Positions 16,849 through 25,796 of a DNA stretch of 64,000 bases are shown here, piece by piece. Made by a program: the position numbers and the translations under genes. The stretch comes from Geobacter sp. GTDB taxonomy: Bacteria; Desulfobacterota; Desulfuromonadia; Geobacterales; Pseudopelobacteraceae. How positions within the stretch are numbered: the first letter of the stretch is position 1; each line of letters begins with the position of its first letter. Below the pieces are notes generated by a model. That model was not told the origin of the DNA. It made no database searches and saw only the letters and a program-made list of their open reading frames with translations. The DNA is taken from assembly GCA_003574895.1 (NCBI GenBank), contig PJFB01000005.1, positions 205,310 to 269,309 on the forward strand. The letters run 5' to 3'.

Positions 16849-18126
16849 CTATACGGCTGAAAGCAGCGGAACGAAATCGGGGCGGGTGAATGTATAGTTG
16901 CAGTCCGTATGGTTGTGGTAGCTTTCGGAAAGGATTGCGGCCACATCCTCGGCAAAGACGAGTTCTTCGTCTGAGTGGATGACGTATGTTGTGATGGGTG
17001 AATTTGCGGCAGATATCTTCGCTTCCCGGCTGTCGGGCAAAACTGCGCGGTTTTTTTCCTGGTCAAGCAAGATGCCCAGGCATTCTAAACCAGTCAGGAC
17101 CAGCTCCCGTGCGAACCACTCGGTCTCTCCGGTTCCCGATGTAAAAACGATCCCGTCCAGTGGGCCCACAGCCGCCAGATAGGCGCCGATATACTTCCTG
17201 AGTCGGTAGGACTCGATCTCCAAGGCCAGTTTGGCCCTGTAATCGCCATCCATGGCGGCATTCAACAACTGGCGCCGGTTAATGTGACGTCCGGTTATTC
17301 CGGAAATTCCGCTTTTCTGGTTGAGGACCGCCTCCATCTCCTGGGCCGACAGGTTCAGCTCCTGCATCACAAAAGCGGTGATTCCCGGGTCGATGTCGCC
17401 GCTGCGCGTATCCATGACCGCACCTTCGAGGGGGGTCATGCCCATGCTGGTATCTATGGATTCCCCTTTTCGGATGGCGCACAGAGAAACGCCCTTGTCG
17501 ATGTGAATGGTTATCAGGTTGCATTCCGCGGCCGGTTTGTTGGTCAGCGCGGCAAAGCGTCGTGAAAGATAAAGGTGCGATGGGCCGTGGAAGCCGTAAC
17601 GGCGCACGCCATATTTTTGATACCATTCGTAGGGCAGGGGATAAATGTAGGCAAACTCCGGCATGGTAAGGTGGAAGGCGGTATCGAAGATCAGCACGTG
17701 GGGGATATCGGGCAGAAACTCCAAGGCGGCTTCAATTCCGGAGATGTTTGGTGCGTTATGCAACGGCGCCAAGTGCCGTAGCTGGCGGATGTCGTCGAGA
17801 ATGTGGTCATCGACCACAACCGACCGGTTGAACTTTTCTCCGCCATGGGCTACACGGTGGCCGACTGCGGTTATCTGTTTTGCATCGTTAAGTACGCCAT
17901 GCTGAGGGTCGGTCAGCATCGAGGTAATATTGCTGATGGCGCAGCAATGATCAGGGCATTCCACCTCCAGGCAGTAATTTTCCCGGCCTGCTGCGGTCTG
18001 GGTGATGAATGAGCCGTCGAGAGCCACCCGTTCGACTGTCCCGGATGCCAGAACCGTCTTCTCTTCCCAGTTGAACAGCCGGTAGTTTATCGTATGGCTC
18101 CAACAGTTCAATGTCAGAATGTTCAT
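16849..18126 (-). CDS. Acetate kinase paralogue with altered nucleotide/phosphate loops
   Basis: The 425-residue protein aligns end to end with acetate kinases: GHRVAHGGE, the FDTAFH segment, RYGFHGPSH, TPLEG and DTRSGDIDP are kept. Other signatures are changed. The N-terminal loop reads NCWSHTIN in place of the usual N-x-G-S-S-S-x-K, the HLGNGAS loop reads HIDKGVS, and GIGEN reads GTGET. The ATG follows GGGGAGA. It sits downstream of ato, separated by a terminator. It may be a kinase with a different substrate, or a regulatory or inactive paralogue. Confidence 0.8.
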   Translation of the reverse strand: MNILTLNCWSHTINYRLFNWEEKTVLASGTVERVALDGSFITQTAAGRENYCLEVECPDHCCAISNITSMLTDPQHGVLNDAKQITAVGHRVAHGGEKFNRSVVVDDHILDDIRQLRHLAPLHNAPNISGIEAALEFLPDIPHVLIFDTAFHLTMPEFAYIYPLPYEWYQKYGVRRYGFHGPSHLYLSRRFAALTNKPAAECNLITIHIDKGVSLCAIRKGESIDTSMGMTPLEGAVMDTRSGDIDPGITAFVMQELNLSAQEMEAVLNQKSGISGITGRHINRRQLLNAAMDGDYRAKLALEIESYRLRKYIGAYLAAVGPLDGIVFTSGTGETEWFARELVLTGLECLGILLDQEKNRAVLPDSREAKISAANSPITTYVIHSDEELVFAEDVAAILSESYHNHTDCNYTFTRPDFVPLLSAV

Positions 18127-18321
18127 ACGTTCTCCCCAAGAGTGAAACATTGTGTATACATTATTTCAATCTAAAAGAAACATCAATTAAATAAAATTCA
18201 CCTTGTCTGTTTCCTCTGCAGGTAATGGCCGCAAAAATCCAAGGGAAACTATGTCCGCTCTTACCCGCCAGAAAATACGAATCAATTTCCGGATCGGAAT
18301 GGAAAGCTGCGCCTGTATTAA

Positions 18322-18351
18322 AAAGCCCTTCCCGAAAACAGGAAGGGCTTT
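18322..18351 (-). terminator. Intrinsic terminator after ato
   Basis: AAAGCCCTTCC and GGAAGGGCTTT form an 11-bp stem, followed on the minus strand by TTTAATA. It separates ato from the acetate-kinase-like gene. Confidence 0.85.
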
Positions 18352-18372
18352 GCGAGGATCATGTTTAAAATC

Positions 18373-19935
18373 TTAAATATCCCAATTGTCAATTTTCATG
18401 GTGCCGTTCTTTGCCAGGTTGACCTGCATCTTGAAGACTCGGTCAAGGAGTTGGGGCTCATGGCCCGCTTTCCTGGCCAGGCAATCCTTGGTGGCGATGT
18501 CGAGGTACTCCTGGAGGAGCGGTTTGTAATCCGGATGGGCGCACTTGTCGATGATGAGCTGTGCGCGGGTTTTCGGATCAAGTCCGCGAAGGTCGGCCAG
18601 CCCCTGCTCGGTGACGAGCACATCCAGGTCGTGCTCGGTGTGGTCCACATGGGGTACGTGGGGCACGACGCAGGTGATGCCGGTCGGATCGGTCTTTGAC
18701 GGACGTGCCGACGGGGTATGCATGATGGAGAGGTAGGCGTTGCGCAGGAAGTCGCCGGAGCCGCCGATACCGTTGATCATGCGGGTACCGCCGACCAGGG
18801 TAGAGTTGGCGTGGGCATAGATGTCGAACTCTACCGGTGTGTTCATGGCTATGCAGCCCAGGCGACGGATCGGTTCGGGATGATTGGCGATGGACAGCGG
18901 GCGCATGATTACCTTGCTGCTGTATTTGTCCCAGTTTCCATAAAAACGTTTGAAGCCTTCAACCGAGAACGATAGGGAAACAGTGGAGGCAAAGTCGAGC
19001 TTGCCCGAATCGATGAAGTCCAGCATCGTATCCTGCAGCACCTCCGTCCAGACATTCAACCCGCTGAATGGTCCCTTGGCCAGGCCACCGATAACGGCAT
19101 TGGCGATGGAGCCGACACCGGACTGGAGCGGCAGCAGGCTCTTGGGCAGACGGCCGTTGTTTACCTCGAACTGGAAAAAGTCGACGATGTTGGCGGCAAT
19201 GGCTTCGGATGTGTCGTCCTGTTCGCTGAAGGCGCGGCCATTATCCGGCAGCTTGGATTCGATGATGGCGACGATCTTGTCGGTATCGACGCGGACGTAG
19301 GGGGAGCCGGCACGGTCGTCAACACGGCTGATGAGATAAGGGAGGCGGTGGGGTGGGTTAACCGGCTCGATTATGTCGTGCAGCCCTTCGTAATTGGGGA
19401 TCGAGGTATTAAGTTCGATGATGATCTTGTCGGCGATCTGGACGATCTCGGGCACCGTGCCGCAGGAAGCGGTCAGGACCAGGCCGCCATCTTCTGTGAT
19501 GGCGGAACATTCGATAATGCCGATGTCGAGGCGGCCGCCGTTATCCTTGGTGTAAAAACCGTAGCCCAGGTCCTGGGCAAACATGGAGAGATGCCTGTCA
19601 CCCATGCGGATGCGGCCTGCATTGATGCCTGCCTGGATGTTCTTGCCGGTCTGGTACGGCCAGCGGCGGTCGATCATATCAAGGGACGCCCAACGGTCTT
19701 CAGTCTCGACACCGACGGATGCGCCGATAAAGAGGTTGAATTTCAGTTTGCCCTGCAGGCCGTTTTTTTCCACGTGATCAGCCAGGGCGATAGGTACGAC
19801 TTTGGGATAGCCGGCCGGGGTGAAGCCGGACCAGCCGAGGTTCATGCCGTTCTTGAACAGGGGGATTACATCTTCGGCATTCCTGATTTTTGCGTGCAGA
19901 CTGCTCCTTCTGATCCTGTCATGTAGCTCCGACAT
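18373..19935 (-). CDS. ato: Succinyl-CoA:acetate CoA-transferase (acetyl-CoA hydrolase/transferase family)
   Basis: The 520-residue enzyme would activate acetate with succinyl-CoA, closing the TCA cycle during acetate oxidation as in Geobacter. Family features are visible: the N-terminal [12 protein letters not shown] region, the catalytic-glutamate region around [10 protein letters not shown], and the C-terminal GGSGDF and [10 protein letters not shown] motifs. The ATG ending at 19935 follows GGAGGAG; an upstream in-frame ATG overlaps that site. marR lies 71 bases upstream on the same strand, so the two are probably co-transcribed. Confidence 0.9.
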   Translation of the reverse strand: MSELHDRIRRSSLHAKIRNAEDVIPLFKNGMNLGWSGFTPAGYPKVVPIALADHVEKNGLQGKLKFNLFIGASVGVETEDRWASLDMIDRRWPYQTGKNIQAGINAGRIRMGDRHLSMFAQDLGYGFYTKDNGGRLDIGIIECSAITEDGGLVLTASCGTVPEIVQIADKIIIELNTSIPNYEGLHDIIEPVNPPHRLPYLISRVDDRAGSPYVRVDTDKIVAIIESKLPDNGRAFSEQDDTSEAIAANIVDFFQFEVNNGRLPKSLLPLQSGVGSIANAVIGGLAKGPFSGLNVWTEVLQDTMLDFIDSGKLDFASTVSLSFSVEGFKRFYGNWDKYSSKVIMRPLSIANHPEPIRRLGCIAMNTPVEFDIYAHANSTLVGGTRMINGIGGSGDFLRNAYLSIMHTPSARPSKTDPTGITCVVPHVPHVDHTEHDLDVLVTEQGLADLRGLDPKTRAQLIIDKCAHPDYKPLLQEYLDIATKDCLARKAGHEPQLLDRVFKMQVNLAKNGTMKIDNWDI

Positions 19936-20006
19936 CTGTTGCTCCTCCATTCTGTGTTGAGATCGCTCTCATGTAGTTTCAGGGAAATGCCGACGGCATT
20001 TCCATC

Positions 20007-20522
20007 TCATCCAATTTTGCCGCTGTTCTTTCCGTTCTTTTTCTGAGGGGTGCAGATTTCACGCGTATGGATCAGCATTGGGGGGAGTTCGTCTGCACCG
20101 AGTATTTTTACAAGTTGTTCCATTCCGTTTGCGATGATCATGAAATTCTCTGCTGGCAGGGATTCAAGGCCCTTAACCAGATGGCCCTGGATAACCTCCG
20201 GCGCCTGGGCAATCAAATCTTTGCCCTCTTCGGTCAACTCAATGGTGACCACCCGCCGGTCTTTCTGGGAGCGGGTCCGTGAAACCAATCCTTTCTCTTC
20301 AAGGCGATCGAGGATGCCCACCACGGTTCCGGGTTGTATGAACATCAGGCGGGCCACATCCGAGACCTTGAGGGGGGCATTTTCGGCAATCATCTTGATT
20401 GCCCACAGTTGGGGACCGGTCAGGCCGGCTTCACGCTTTGCTTTTTTGGAATAATCGTTGAAGACCTGGAATACACGCCGGATGTTATTGATTACTTCCT
20501 CTACTGTGGTGGTGTTGGGCAT
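20007..20522 (-). CDS. MarR-family transcriptional regulator of the ato operon
   Basis: The 171-residue protein has a winged-helix core: LTGPQLWAIKMI, VSDVARLM, the recognition-helix stretch PGTVVGILDRLEEKGLV and the wing RSQKDRRVVTIELTEEG. A basic tail ends NGKNSGKIG. The gene precedes ato on the same strand. A 13-bp perfect inverted repeat overlaps its own promoter, so it most likely represses itself and ato. The ligand cannot be read from sequence; an acyl-CoA or acetate-linked signal is only a guess. Confidence 0.85.
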   Translation of the reverse strand: MPNTTTVEEVINNIRRVFQVFNDYSKKAKREAGLTGPQLWAIKMIAENAPLKVSDVARLMFIQPGTVVGILDRLEEKGLVSRTRSQKDRRVVTIELTEEGKDLIAQAPEVIQGHLVKGLESLPAENFMIIANGMEQLVKILGADELPPMLIHTREICTPQKKNGKNSGKIG

Positions 20523-20538
20523 GGCATCATCTCCGGGT

Positions 20539-20587
20539 GTTGATATAATTCGTATTAGAATTATATCAACAAGAATAGTTCTAACAA
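20539..20587 (-). promoter_or_regulatory. marR-ato promoter with overlapping 13-bp inverted-repeat operator
   Basis: On the minus strand TTGTTA (20582-20587) and a perfect TATAAT (20560-20565) are 16 bases apart. The -10 box lies inside the perfect inverted repeat GTTGATATAATTC / GAATTATATCAAC (20539-20551 and 20558-20570, six-base loop). A regulator bound here would block RNA polymerase. Confidence 0.72.
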
Positions 20588-20705
20588 AAATAATTCAAGG
20601 CGGCAACATATTTTGTATACACATTGGATGGGCAGGTGTCAAAGGCGAACACCTTGTTTCAACTTTAGGTGCTGTTTTGGGAGGAACGGTGGTTGTTGGC
20701 GCAGG

Positions 20706-20745
20706 AAATTCAAAAGGCCATCTCGTTGGATGGCCTTTTGAATTT
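20706..20745 (-). terminator. Long-stem terminator after the peroxiredoxin gene
   Basis: AAATTCAAAAGGCCAT and ATGGCCTTTTGAATTT form a perfect 16-bp stem with an eight-base loop. It lies about 105 bases after the peroxiredoxin stop codon and about 120 bases upstream of the marR promoter. Together with that promoter it accounts for the gene-free gap 20523-20851. Confidence 0.75.
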
Positions 20746-20851
20746 GGGTTTGGTTTGAGCTTCGCCCGGTAACCGCGTGAGGCTCTTTGTGCGGTTCAAT
20801 GTCGTGACTGGCAATATGCCGTCTGCATATGACCCGGGTTCTGCGAAAGAA

Positions 20852-21448
20852 TTACTTGGCGTGCTTGGCCAGGTAGCTGGCAACGCCTACCGCGGTTGGC
20901 TTCATTGCTTCTTCACCTTCTTGCCAGTTGGCGGGACAGACCTCGCCATGGGCCTCGAAGAACTGCACCGCGTCCACCATGCGCAGCGCCTCGGCAACGT
21001 TTCTGCCAAACGGAAGATCATTGATGACCGCATGGCGAATCTTGCCGTGGGGGTCAATCAGAAAGAGGCCGCGCAGTGCCACCGAGTCATTGAAGAGAAT
21101 GCCGTAGGATTTGCTGATGGCTTTGTTGAGATCCTGGACAAGTGGGTATTGAATATCGCCAATGCCGCCATTTTCGATGGGGGTGTTCTTCCAAGCGAGA
21201 TGGGTGAACTTGGAGTCTACCGAAACGCCGATTACTTCGCAGTTCTTGGTCTTGAAATCGGCTAGACGCTTGTTGAAGGCGAGGATTTCCGAAGGGCAGA
21301 CAAAGGTGAAATCAAGTGGGTAAAAGAAAAGGATGACGTATTTGCCTTTGTAATTGGAGAGGGTGATCTCTCCGAACGTATTGTCCGGCATAACCGCTTC
21401 GGCGGTGAAATTAGGGGCTTCCGTGGTGACAAGGGTGCAAGCTTCCAT
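20852..21448 (-). CDS. Typical 2-Cys peroxiredoxin (AhpC/TSA family)
   Basis: The 198-residue cytosolic thiol peroxidase detoxifies peroxides. The peroxidatic cysteine is in FVCPSE (about residue 51) within the [11 protein letters not shown] signature, and the resolving cysteine is in GEVCPANW near the C-terminus. Length fits the typical 2-Cys class. No reductase gene is adjacent. A strong promoter lies just upstream. Confidence 0.95.
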   Translation of the reverse strand: MEACTLVTTEAPNFTAEAVMPDNTFGEITLSNYKGKYVILFFYPLDFTFVCPSEILAFNKRLADFKTKNCEVIGVSVDSKFTHLAWKNTPIENGGIGDIQYPLVQDLNKAISKSYGILFNDSVALRGLFLIDPHGKIRHAVINDLPFGRNVAEALRMVDAVQFFEAHGEVCPANWQEGEEAMKPTAVGVASYLAKHAK

Positions 21449-21498
21449 GTAAATTCTCCTTTTAATTGGATGTAAAAATGAAAAATCGTATGAACAAT

Positions 21499-21527
21499 TT
21501 AATACCAGTCAATGTAGCGGCTGTCAA
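21499..21527 (-). promoter_or_regulatory. Predicted promoter of the peroxiredoxin gene
   Basis: A perfect TTGACA (21522-21527) and TATTAA (21499-21504) lie 17 bases apart on the minus strand, about 50 bases upstream of the start codon. The rest of the gap up to 21776 is AT-rich and shows no gene. Confidence 0.7.
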
Positions 21528-21776
21528 GAGGATAAATAATAGTATTTTTGTCCTATTTAAAATGTCTGCGAAATTACAAGGGAATATTATTTTATAGTAC
21601 AGCATTGCTATAAATAAGATCGGCAATTGATGTAAAGTGGTTAATGATTATGCGTCATGGCAGGAGATTGCTCTACTTCGAAAAGTCTTTTCTGTATGTA
21701 ACATCATGCGAATTCGTTATGGCGCCAAGGATTGGCCGCGCACAGTTAGCGCTTGTTTTTCTTGTTGCCAAATAAA

Positions 21777-21788
21777 ACGACCGGTCAT
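21777..21788. promoter_or_regulatory. Predicted TetR operator before tetR
   Basis: ACGACCGGTCAT matches 11 of 12 bases of the palindrome downstream of the gene at 22416-22427. It lies 11 bases ahead of the tetR start codon, well placed for autorepression. Confidence 0.65.
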
Positions 21789-21799
21789 ATAGTTGTGTC

Positions 21800-22396
21800 A
21801 TGGCTCGCCCGAAAACCCCAGATACGACTCGTACCAGATTGCTGGAAGTCGGCCTTACGCTGTTTGCAAAGCGGGGCTACCATGGTACCGGCATCAAGGA
21901 GATCGTTGATACCGCCCATGTCCCCAAAGGCTCATTCTATAACTATTTCAAAAGCAAGGAAGATTTTGGCATAGAGATCGTCCGGTGGCATTCGGCGGAT
22001 TTCTGGCAGAAATGGCATGCCAGTATCGATACAACCGCTGCCGATCCGATACAGGCGCTGCATGACTGTTTTGAGACCATGCTGTCCGAGCATCTCGACT
22101 GTGCGGTAAATACTTTTTGCGTGGTTGCACACGTGATTGAAGAGATGTGTGAAACAAGTGCGGAATGCCGCATAACCATAAAGAAACAGCTCGACGATAT
22201 GTGTAGTAATCTTGCCGTGCACATACGTAAGGCTCAGGAGTTGGGGCTGGCCAGAGATGATGCCGATGCAAATGAATTGGCATACCTGTTCTGGGATGCG
22301 TGGCAGGGAAGCCTCCTGCGGATGAAGATAGAAAGCAGCCTTGAACCCGTAAAGCAGTGCGTTGCCATTTTGTTGGAAAGAATCTACAGGAAATAA
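21800..22396 (+). CDS. TetR/AcrR-family transcriptional repressor
   Basis: The 198-residue protein has an N-terminal TetR helix-turn-helix (residues about 10-55: RTRLLEVGLTLFAKRGYHGTGIKEI, then GSFYNYFKSKEDF) and a C-terminal ligand-binding domain holding several cysteines (about residues 90-125). Matching GACCGGTC palindromes lie before this gene and before the MotB-like gene 46 bases downstream, so it probably controls both. The cysteines could sense an electrophile or thiol stress as in NemR-type regulators, but that is inference. Confidence 0.85.
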   Translation: MARPKTPDTTRTRLLEVGLTLFAKRGYHGTGIKEIVDTAHVPKGSFYNYFKSKEDFGIEIVRWHSADFWQKWHASIDTTAADPIQALHDCFETMLSEHLDCAVNTFCVVAHVIEEMCETSAECRITIKKQLDDMCSNLAVHIRKAQELGLARDDADANELAYLFWDAWQGSLLRMKIESSLEPVKQCVAILLERIYRK

Positions 22397-22415
22397 TTTT
22401 TTGCATCGTTTTAAG

Positions 22416-22427
22416 ACGACCGGTCGT
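22416..22427. promoter_or_regulatory. Predicted TetR operator before the MotB-like gene
   Basis: ACGACCGGTCGT is a perfect 12-base palindrome, 15 bases ahead of the motB-like start codon and nearly the same as the site before tetR. Confidence 0.68.
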
Positions 22428-22442
22428 TTGTGAAAGGGTGTT

Positions 22443-23234
22443 ATGGCGCTGAAGCGAGATCCGGAAAAACATCCAAACCATGAGAGGTGGCTGGTCTCCT
22501 ACGGAGATCTTCTGACGCTGTTGTTGGCCGTCTTCGTGGTCATGTACGCCATGTCGCAGTCGGACAAGAAAAAAGTGGAAGAGGTGGCCGAATCGCTCCG
22601 GGAATCGTTCGGATATTCCAAGGCCAGCTTGGGAGACAGGCCGGTGATCATCCAGTCCGGTGCTGTCAGCATTGTGCCGAATTTAAGGTCAAAACTGGTT
22701 TTGGCCGGGCGTGAGCGCACCTTGTCCGGGAAAGTGCGCCTCTATGCCGGCCACAGCGATTTCAGTTCGATCAAGGCGTCAATAGATGCCTATCTCGTGA
22801 AAACCGGCAACAATGGAAAGGTGGCCGTTGAAATCACAAGGCGGGGAGTTGTGGTGAGCCTCAAGGAAGCAGGTTTCTTTGATTCGGGCAGCTCAGACCT
22901 GAAGGCGGGTTCGTCAGAAACATTGTCTGCGATTGCAACTACGTTAAATCAATACGCCAATGCATTTCGCGTTGAAGGGCATACCGACAATATTCCGATC
23001 CACTCTGCCGCTTTTCGTTCCAATTGGGAATTGTCAACGGCCCGCGCAACAAATGTGGTTCATTTTTTGACGGAGTCGGCAGGATTTGCACCGGCATCGG
23101 TCTCGGCGGTGGGCTATGGCGAGTATCGTCCGGTGAGCGATAATGAGTCACAGGACGGCCGGGCCAGGAACCGCAGGGTAGACATTGTGCTGTTGAGTGA
23201 AGAAGCGGCGCTCGGTGAGGCAAGATCCAGGTAG
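22443..23234 (+). CDS. MotB/OmpA-type cell-wall-binding stator-like protein
   Basis: The 263-residue protein has a MotB-type N-terminus with one membrane helix carrying the proton-path aspartate (D22 in SYGDLLTLLLAVF), then a linker and a C-terminal OmpA-like peptidoglycan-binding domain (VEGHTDNIPI, NWELSTARA, GYGEYRPV, NRRVDIVL). MotB normally works with MotA in the flagellar stator, yet no motA or other flagellar gene is nearby. The upstream neighbour is a tetR gene with an operator between them. It could pair with a distant MotA or serve another TonB/Tol-like energised complex. Confidence 0.82.
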   Translation: MALKRDPEKHPNHERWLVSYGDLLTLLLAVFVVMYAMSQSDKKKVEEVAESLRESFGYSKASLGDRPVIIQSGAVSIVPNLRSKLVLAGRERTLSGKVRLYAGHSDFSSIKASIDAYLVKTGNNGKVAVEITRRGVVVSLKEAGFFDSGSSDLKAGSSETLSAIATTLNQYANAFRVEGHTDNIPIHSAAFRSNWELSTARATNVVHFLTESAGFAPASVSAVGYGEYRPVSDNESQDGRARNRRVDIVLLSEEAALGEARSR

Positions 23235-23262
23235 CCCACAACTTCGCAAGGATAAATAATAT

Positions 23263-23303
23263 ATGGGCAGGCTATCAGTTCACAAGTAGCCTGCCCATTT
23301 TTG
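23263..23303 (+). terminator. Intrinsic terminator after the MotB-like gene
   Basis: ATGGGCAGGCTA and TAGCCTGCCCAT form a perfect 12-bp stem, followed by TTTTTG. Confidence 0.88.
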
Positions 23304-23408
23304 TTTGCCACCACCACCTCGGAACAGGCTGACAGTTGTTATTTGAGTCGTGGTACGGTATTAAAAACAAAGCAAGGTATTTTGAAACAGATACACGAGG
23401 TGTCATTC

Positions 23409-24317
23409 ATGCGGATTGCAATTGTCGGAGCAGGCGCTTTGGGGCTATATTACGGCGCACTGCTGCAGAGAAGCGGCGAGGATGTCCATTTCCTGCTGCG
23501 ACGTGATTTCGATGTCATTACCAAGCATGGCCTGAAGGTCTTTTCCATCAATGGCGACTTTAGTCTGCCGCACGTGCAGGGATACCGTGTCGCGGAGGAG
23601 ATTGGGCCGGCCGACCTGGTGCTGGTGGGGTTGAAGACCTTTGCCAATGAAAATTTTCCGGGGCTGATTGGGCCGCTGGTTGGGGCTGGCACCCAGATCC
23701 TGACTTTGCAGAATGGCCTTGGCAATGAAGAGAGGCTGGCAGAGCTGTTCAGCGGGGAGCGCATCATTGGCGGCGTGGCTTTCCTCTGCTCCAATCGCGG
23801 CGAACAAGGCGAGGTGCATCATCTGGGCGCAGGCCGGATCGTGTTGGGCGAATATCAGCGCCGCGACCTGGAAAGGGTCGATCGCCTGGTGGAGGCGTTC
23901 CGCAGGGCCGGGGTGGATTGTCAGGCAACGGACGACCTCAAGCGGAGCCGTTGGGAGAAGCTGGTCTGGAACATCCCGTTCAACGGTCTGTGCGCCCTTT
24001 TGCAGCAGCCGGTCAACATGCTTCTGGCCCAGGATGCCTGCCGTAAATTGGTGCGGGAAATCATGTTGGAGGTGATTGCCGGCGCCAATGCCCAGGATCT
24101 TGCCCGACCGGTTGCGGAGGGATTTGCCGATAGCATGCTGGAATTCACCGATAACATGGGGGAATACCGGCCATCCATGCAGATCGACCGGGAGGAGGGG
24201 CGGCAGTTGGAAATTGCCGCCATCTTCAGAACTCCACTGGCTTATGCCCGGCAGCAGGGAGTCAATATGCCGCGGGTGGAGATGCTGGCGACACTGCTGG
24301 AACAGGCCACACTCTGA
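23409..24317 (+). CDS. panE: 2-Dehydropantoate 2-reductase (ketopantoate reductase family)
   Basis: The 302-residue protein starts MRIAIVGAGALGLYYGALL, the NAD(P)H Rossmann signature. LVGLKTFAN, LQNGLGNEE and the catalytic-lysine region SRWEKLVWNIPFN are characteristic of the ApbA/PanE family. It would reduce ketopantoate to pantoate in coenzyme A synthesis, although paralogues act on other 2-oxo acids. The ATG at 23409 is favoured over the longer open frame, with GAGGTG upstream. An alpha/beta hydrolase gene follows. Confidence 0.88.
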   Translation: MRIAIVGAGALGLYYGALLQRSGEDVHFLLRRDFDVITKHGLKVFSINGDFSLPHVQGYRVAEEIGPADLVLVGLKTFANENFPGLIGPLVGAGTQILTLQNGLGNEERLAELFSGERIIGGVAFLCSNRGEQGEVHHLGAGRIVLGEYQRRDLERVDRLVEAFRRAGVDCQATDDLKRSRWEKLVWNIPFNGLCALLQQPVNMLLAQDACRKLVREIMLEVIAGANAQDLARPVAEGFADSMLEFTDNMGEYRPSMQIDREEGRQLEIAAIFRTPLAYARQQGVNMPRVEMLATLLEQATL

Positions 24318-24409
24318 AAGAGTGACGTGCTGCAGTACGAGCGTGGTTGTAGTAACTAACACATCAATTTAGCTTGACCTGCTCCGGCGGTTCAAATCAA
24401 GGAGGTATC

Positions 24410-25201
24410 ATGAAAGCGGAAATAAACGGTTTTATGCTTGCGTACAGTGATCGGGGAAAAGGCCTTCCCCTGATTCTAATACACGGTTTCCCGCTCAGTC
24501 GCAAGATGTGGCGTCCCCAGGCCGAGGCTCTGGCCAAGGCCGGTTGTCGGGTCATTGCCCCGGATCTGCGCGGCTGCGGGGAGAGCGGACTGCCTTCCGG
24601 CCCGGTGAACATGGACACCTATGGCGACGATATCGTGGCGCTTATGGATCATCTGGGGATCGACAAGGCAGTGGTAGGAGGGATGTCGATGGGGGGCTAT
24701 GTGCTCCTGAACCTCCTGGAACGCTATCCCCAGCGGGTAGCCGCGCCGATCTTCATGGTCACCAAGGCAGGTGGCGACGATGATGCCGGCAAGCTCAGGC
24801 GCACGGCCCTGGCCGAGCTCTGCCGCGCCCAAGGAAGCCTGCCGGTGGCGGAAGCCTTCCGCAATCTTCTCTTTGCCCCGGAAACTTTGAATGACAAGCC
24901 TGAACTGGTTGAGGAGGTGTTCGGCTGGATGCGTGCCACTGACCCCGAGGGTGCGGCTGCAGCGTTACTTGCCATGCGGGACCGGAAGGACTGCATCCCT
25001 CTGCTGGGCAGCTTCAGCCAGCCGGCCCTGGTTATCGGCGCCGACCAGGACCAGGCCATCCCCGTGGAAAATTCGCGTTTCATTGCGGAAGGGCTGCCCG
25101 ATGCGGATCTCTGCATCCTGCATGGTGGCGGTCATATGGTGAACCTGGAGCAGCCGACAGGCCTCAACCAGGCAATACTGGAATTTTTGGCTGATTTGTG
25201 A
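24410..25201 (+). CDS. Alpha/beta-fold hydrolase
   Basis: The 263-residue protein has the oxyanion-hole HGFPLS segment, the nucleophile elbow GMSMGG, an aspartate in the GADQDQAIP stretch and a histidine in GGGHMVNLEQP, so a complete catalytic triad. It resembles small esterases and 3-oxoadipate enol-lactonase-like hydrolases, but the substrate is unknown. GGAGG precedes the ATG at 24410. A terminator follows. Confidence 0.88.
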   Translation: MKAEINGFMLAYSDRGKGLPLILIHGFPLSRKMWRPQAEALAKAGCRVIAPDLRGCGESGLPSGPVNMDTYGDDIVALMDHLGIDKAVVGGMSMGGYVLLNLLERYPQRVAAPIFMVTKAGGDDDAGKLRRTALAELCRAQGSLPVAEAFRNLLFAPETLNDKPELVEEVFGWMRATDPEGAAAALLAMRDRKDCIPLLGSFSQPALVIGADQDQAIPVENSRFIAEGLPDADLCILHGGGHMVNLEQPTGLNQAILEFLADL

Positions 25202-25226
25202 AAAATAGTTCTGTACCACCAACATC

Positions 25227-25252
25227 AAGGGCGGCCGCTGGGCCGCCTTTTT
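25227..25252 (+). terminator. Intrinsic terminator after the hydrolase gene
   Basis: GCGGCC and GGCCGC with flanking pairs enclose GCTG, followed by TTTTTC. Confidence 0.8.
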
Positions 25253-25300
25253 CATTGTGGCGTGTGTCCCCGCAAGCCAGCCCTGCCTAGTTTTCCTGAA

Positions 25301-25393
25301 TTGTGCGCATAAATTAATGTGAATAATTTTGTGCTTATGCACAATACGGCATTGACAGATGGGTTTTGGAGGTTTATTTTGTGCATATACACA
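25301..25393 (+). promoter_or_regulatory. Promoter with three related inverted-repeat operators for the NifX-like/DUF134 cluster
   Basis: TTGACA (25352-25357) and TATTTT (25375-25380) are 17 bases apart. A perfect inverted repeat TTGTGC-N4-GCACAA lies just upstream at 25329-25344. A second site TGTGCATATACACA overlaps the -10 box at 25380-25393, and a half-site TTGTGC begins at 25301. The arrangement suits a repressor or dual regulator; the DUF134 protein encoded in the operon is the natural candidate. Confidence 0.68.
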
Positions 25394-25413
25394 CTACTGA
25401 AAGGGGTACACAA

Positions 25414-25794
25414 ATGAAAATATGTTTTCCTGTCGAGGAAAATCAAGGGTTGGCAAGCCAGGTATATGGGCATTTTGGTTCTGCTCCGGGGTTTGTTTTG
25501 GTGGACATGAGCACAAACGAGGTGACGTCGATCAACAACAGCGACCAGATCCATCAACATGGGGCCTGCAATCCGGTAGCTGGTCTCGGTGGCCACGATG
25601 TGGATGCAATAGTGGTCGGCGGTATCGGCGGCGGGGCACTGTACAAGCTGAACAGCGCCGGACTGAGGGTCTTTCAGGCCCAGCAGGGTACAATTGCCGA
25701 AAACATCGAGCTTTTCAGGACAAATGGACTGCCGGAATATATGCCTGGCCACACCTGTGGCGGTCATGGCCAGAGCCATGGCTGTTCCCATTAG
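25414..25794 (+). CDS. NifX/NifB-type (MTH1175-like) metal-cluster-binding protein
   Basis: The 126-residue protein belongs to the dinitrogenase iron-molybdenum cofactor family: MKICFPVE at the start, GHFGSAPGF, and VVGGIGGGALYKL in the core. A His/Gly/Cys-rich tail (GGHGQSHGCSH) may add a metal site. Related proteins bind Fe-S or mixed metal clusters, such as the orange protein of sulfate reducers. The ATG at 25414 is chosen because the start of the longer frame lies inside the promoter region. It heads a cluster with DUF134, NifU-like and Mrp genes and ends two bases before the DUF134 start. Confidence 0.85.
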   Translation: MKICFPVEENQGLASQVYGHFGSAPGFVLVDMSTNEVTSINNSDQIHQHGACNPVAGLGGHDVDAIVVGGIGGGALYKLNSAGLRVFQAQQGTIAENIELFRTNGLPEYMPGHTCGGHGQSHGCSH

Positions 25795-25796
25795 GC

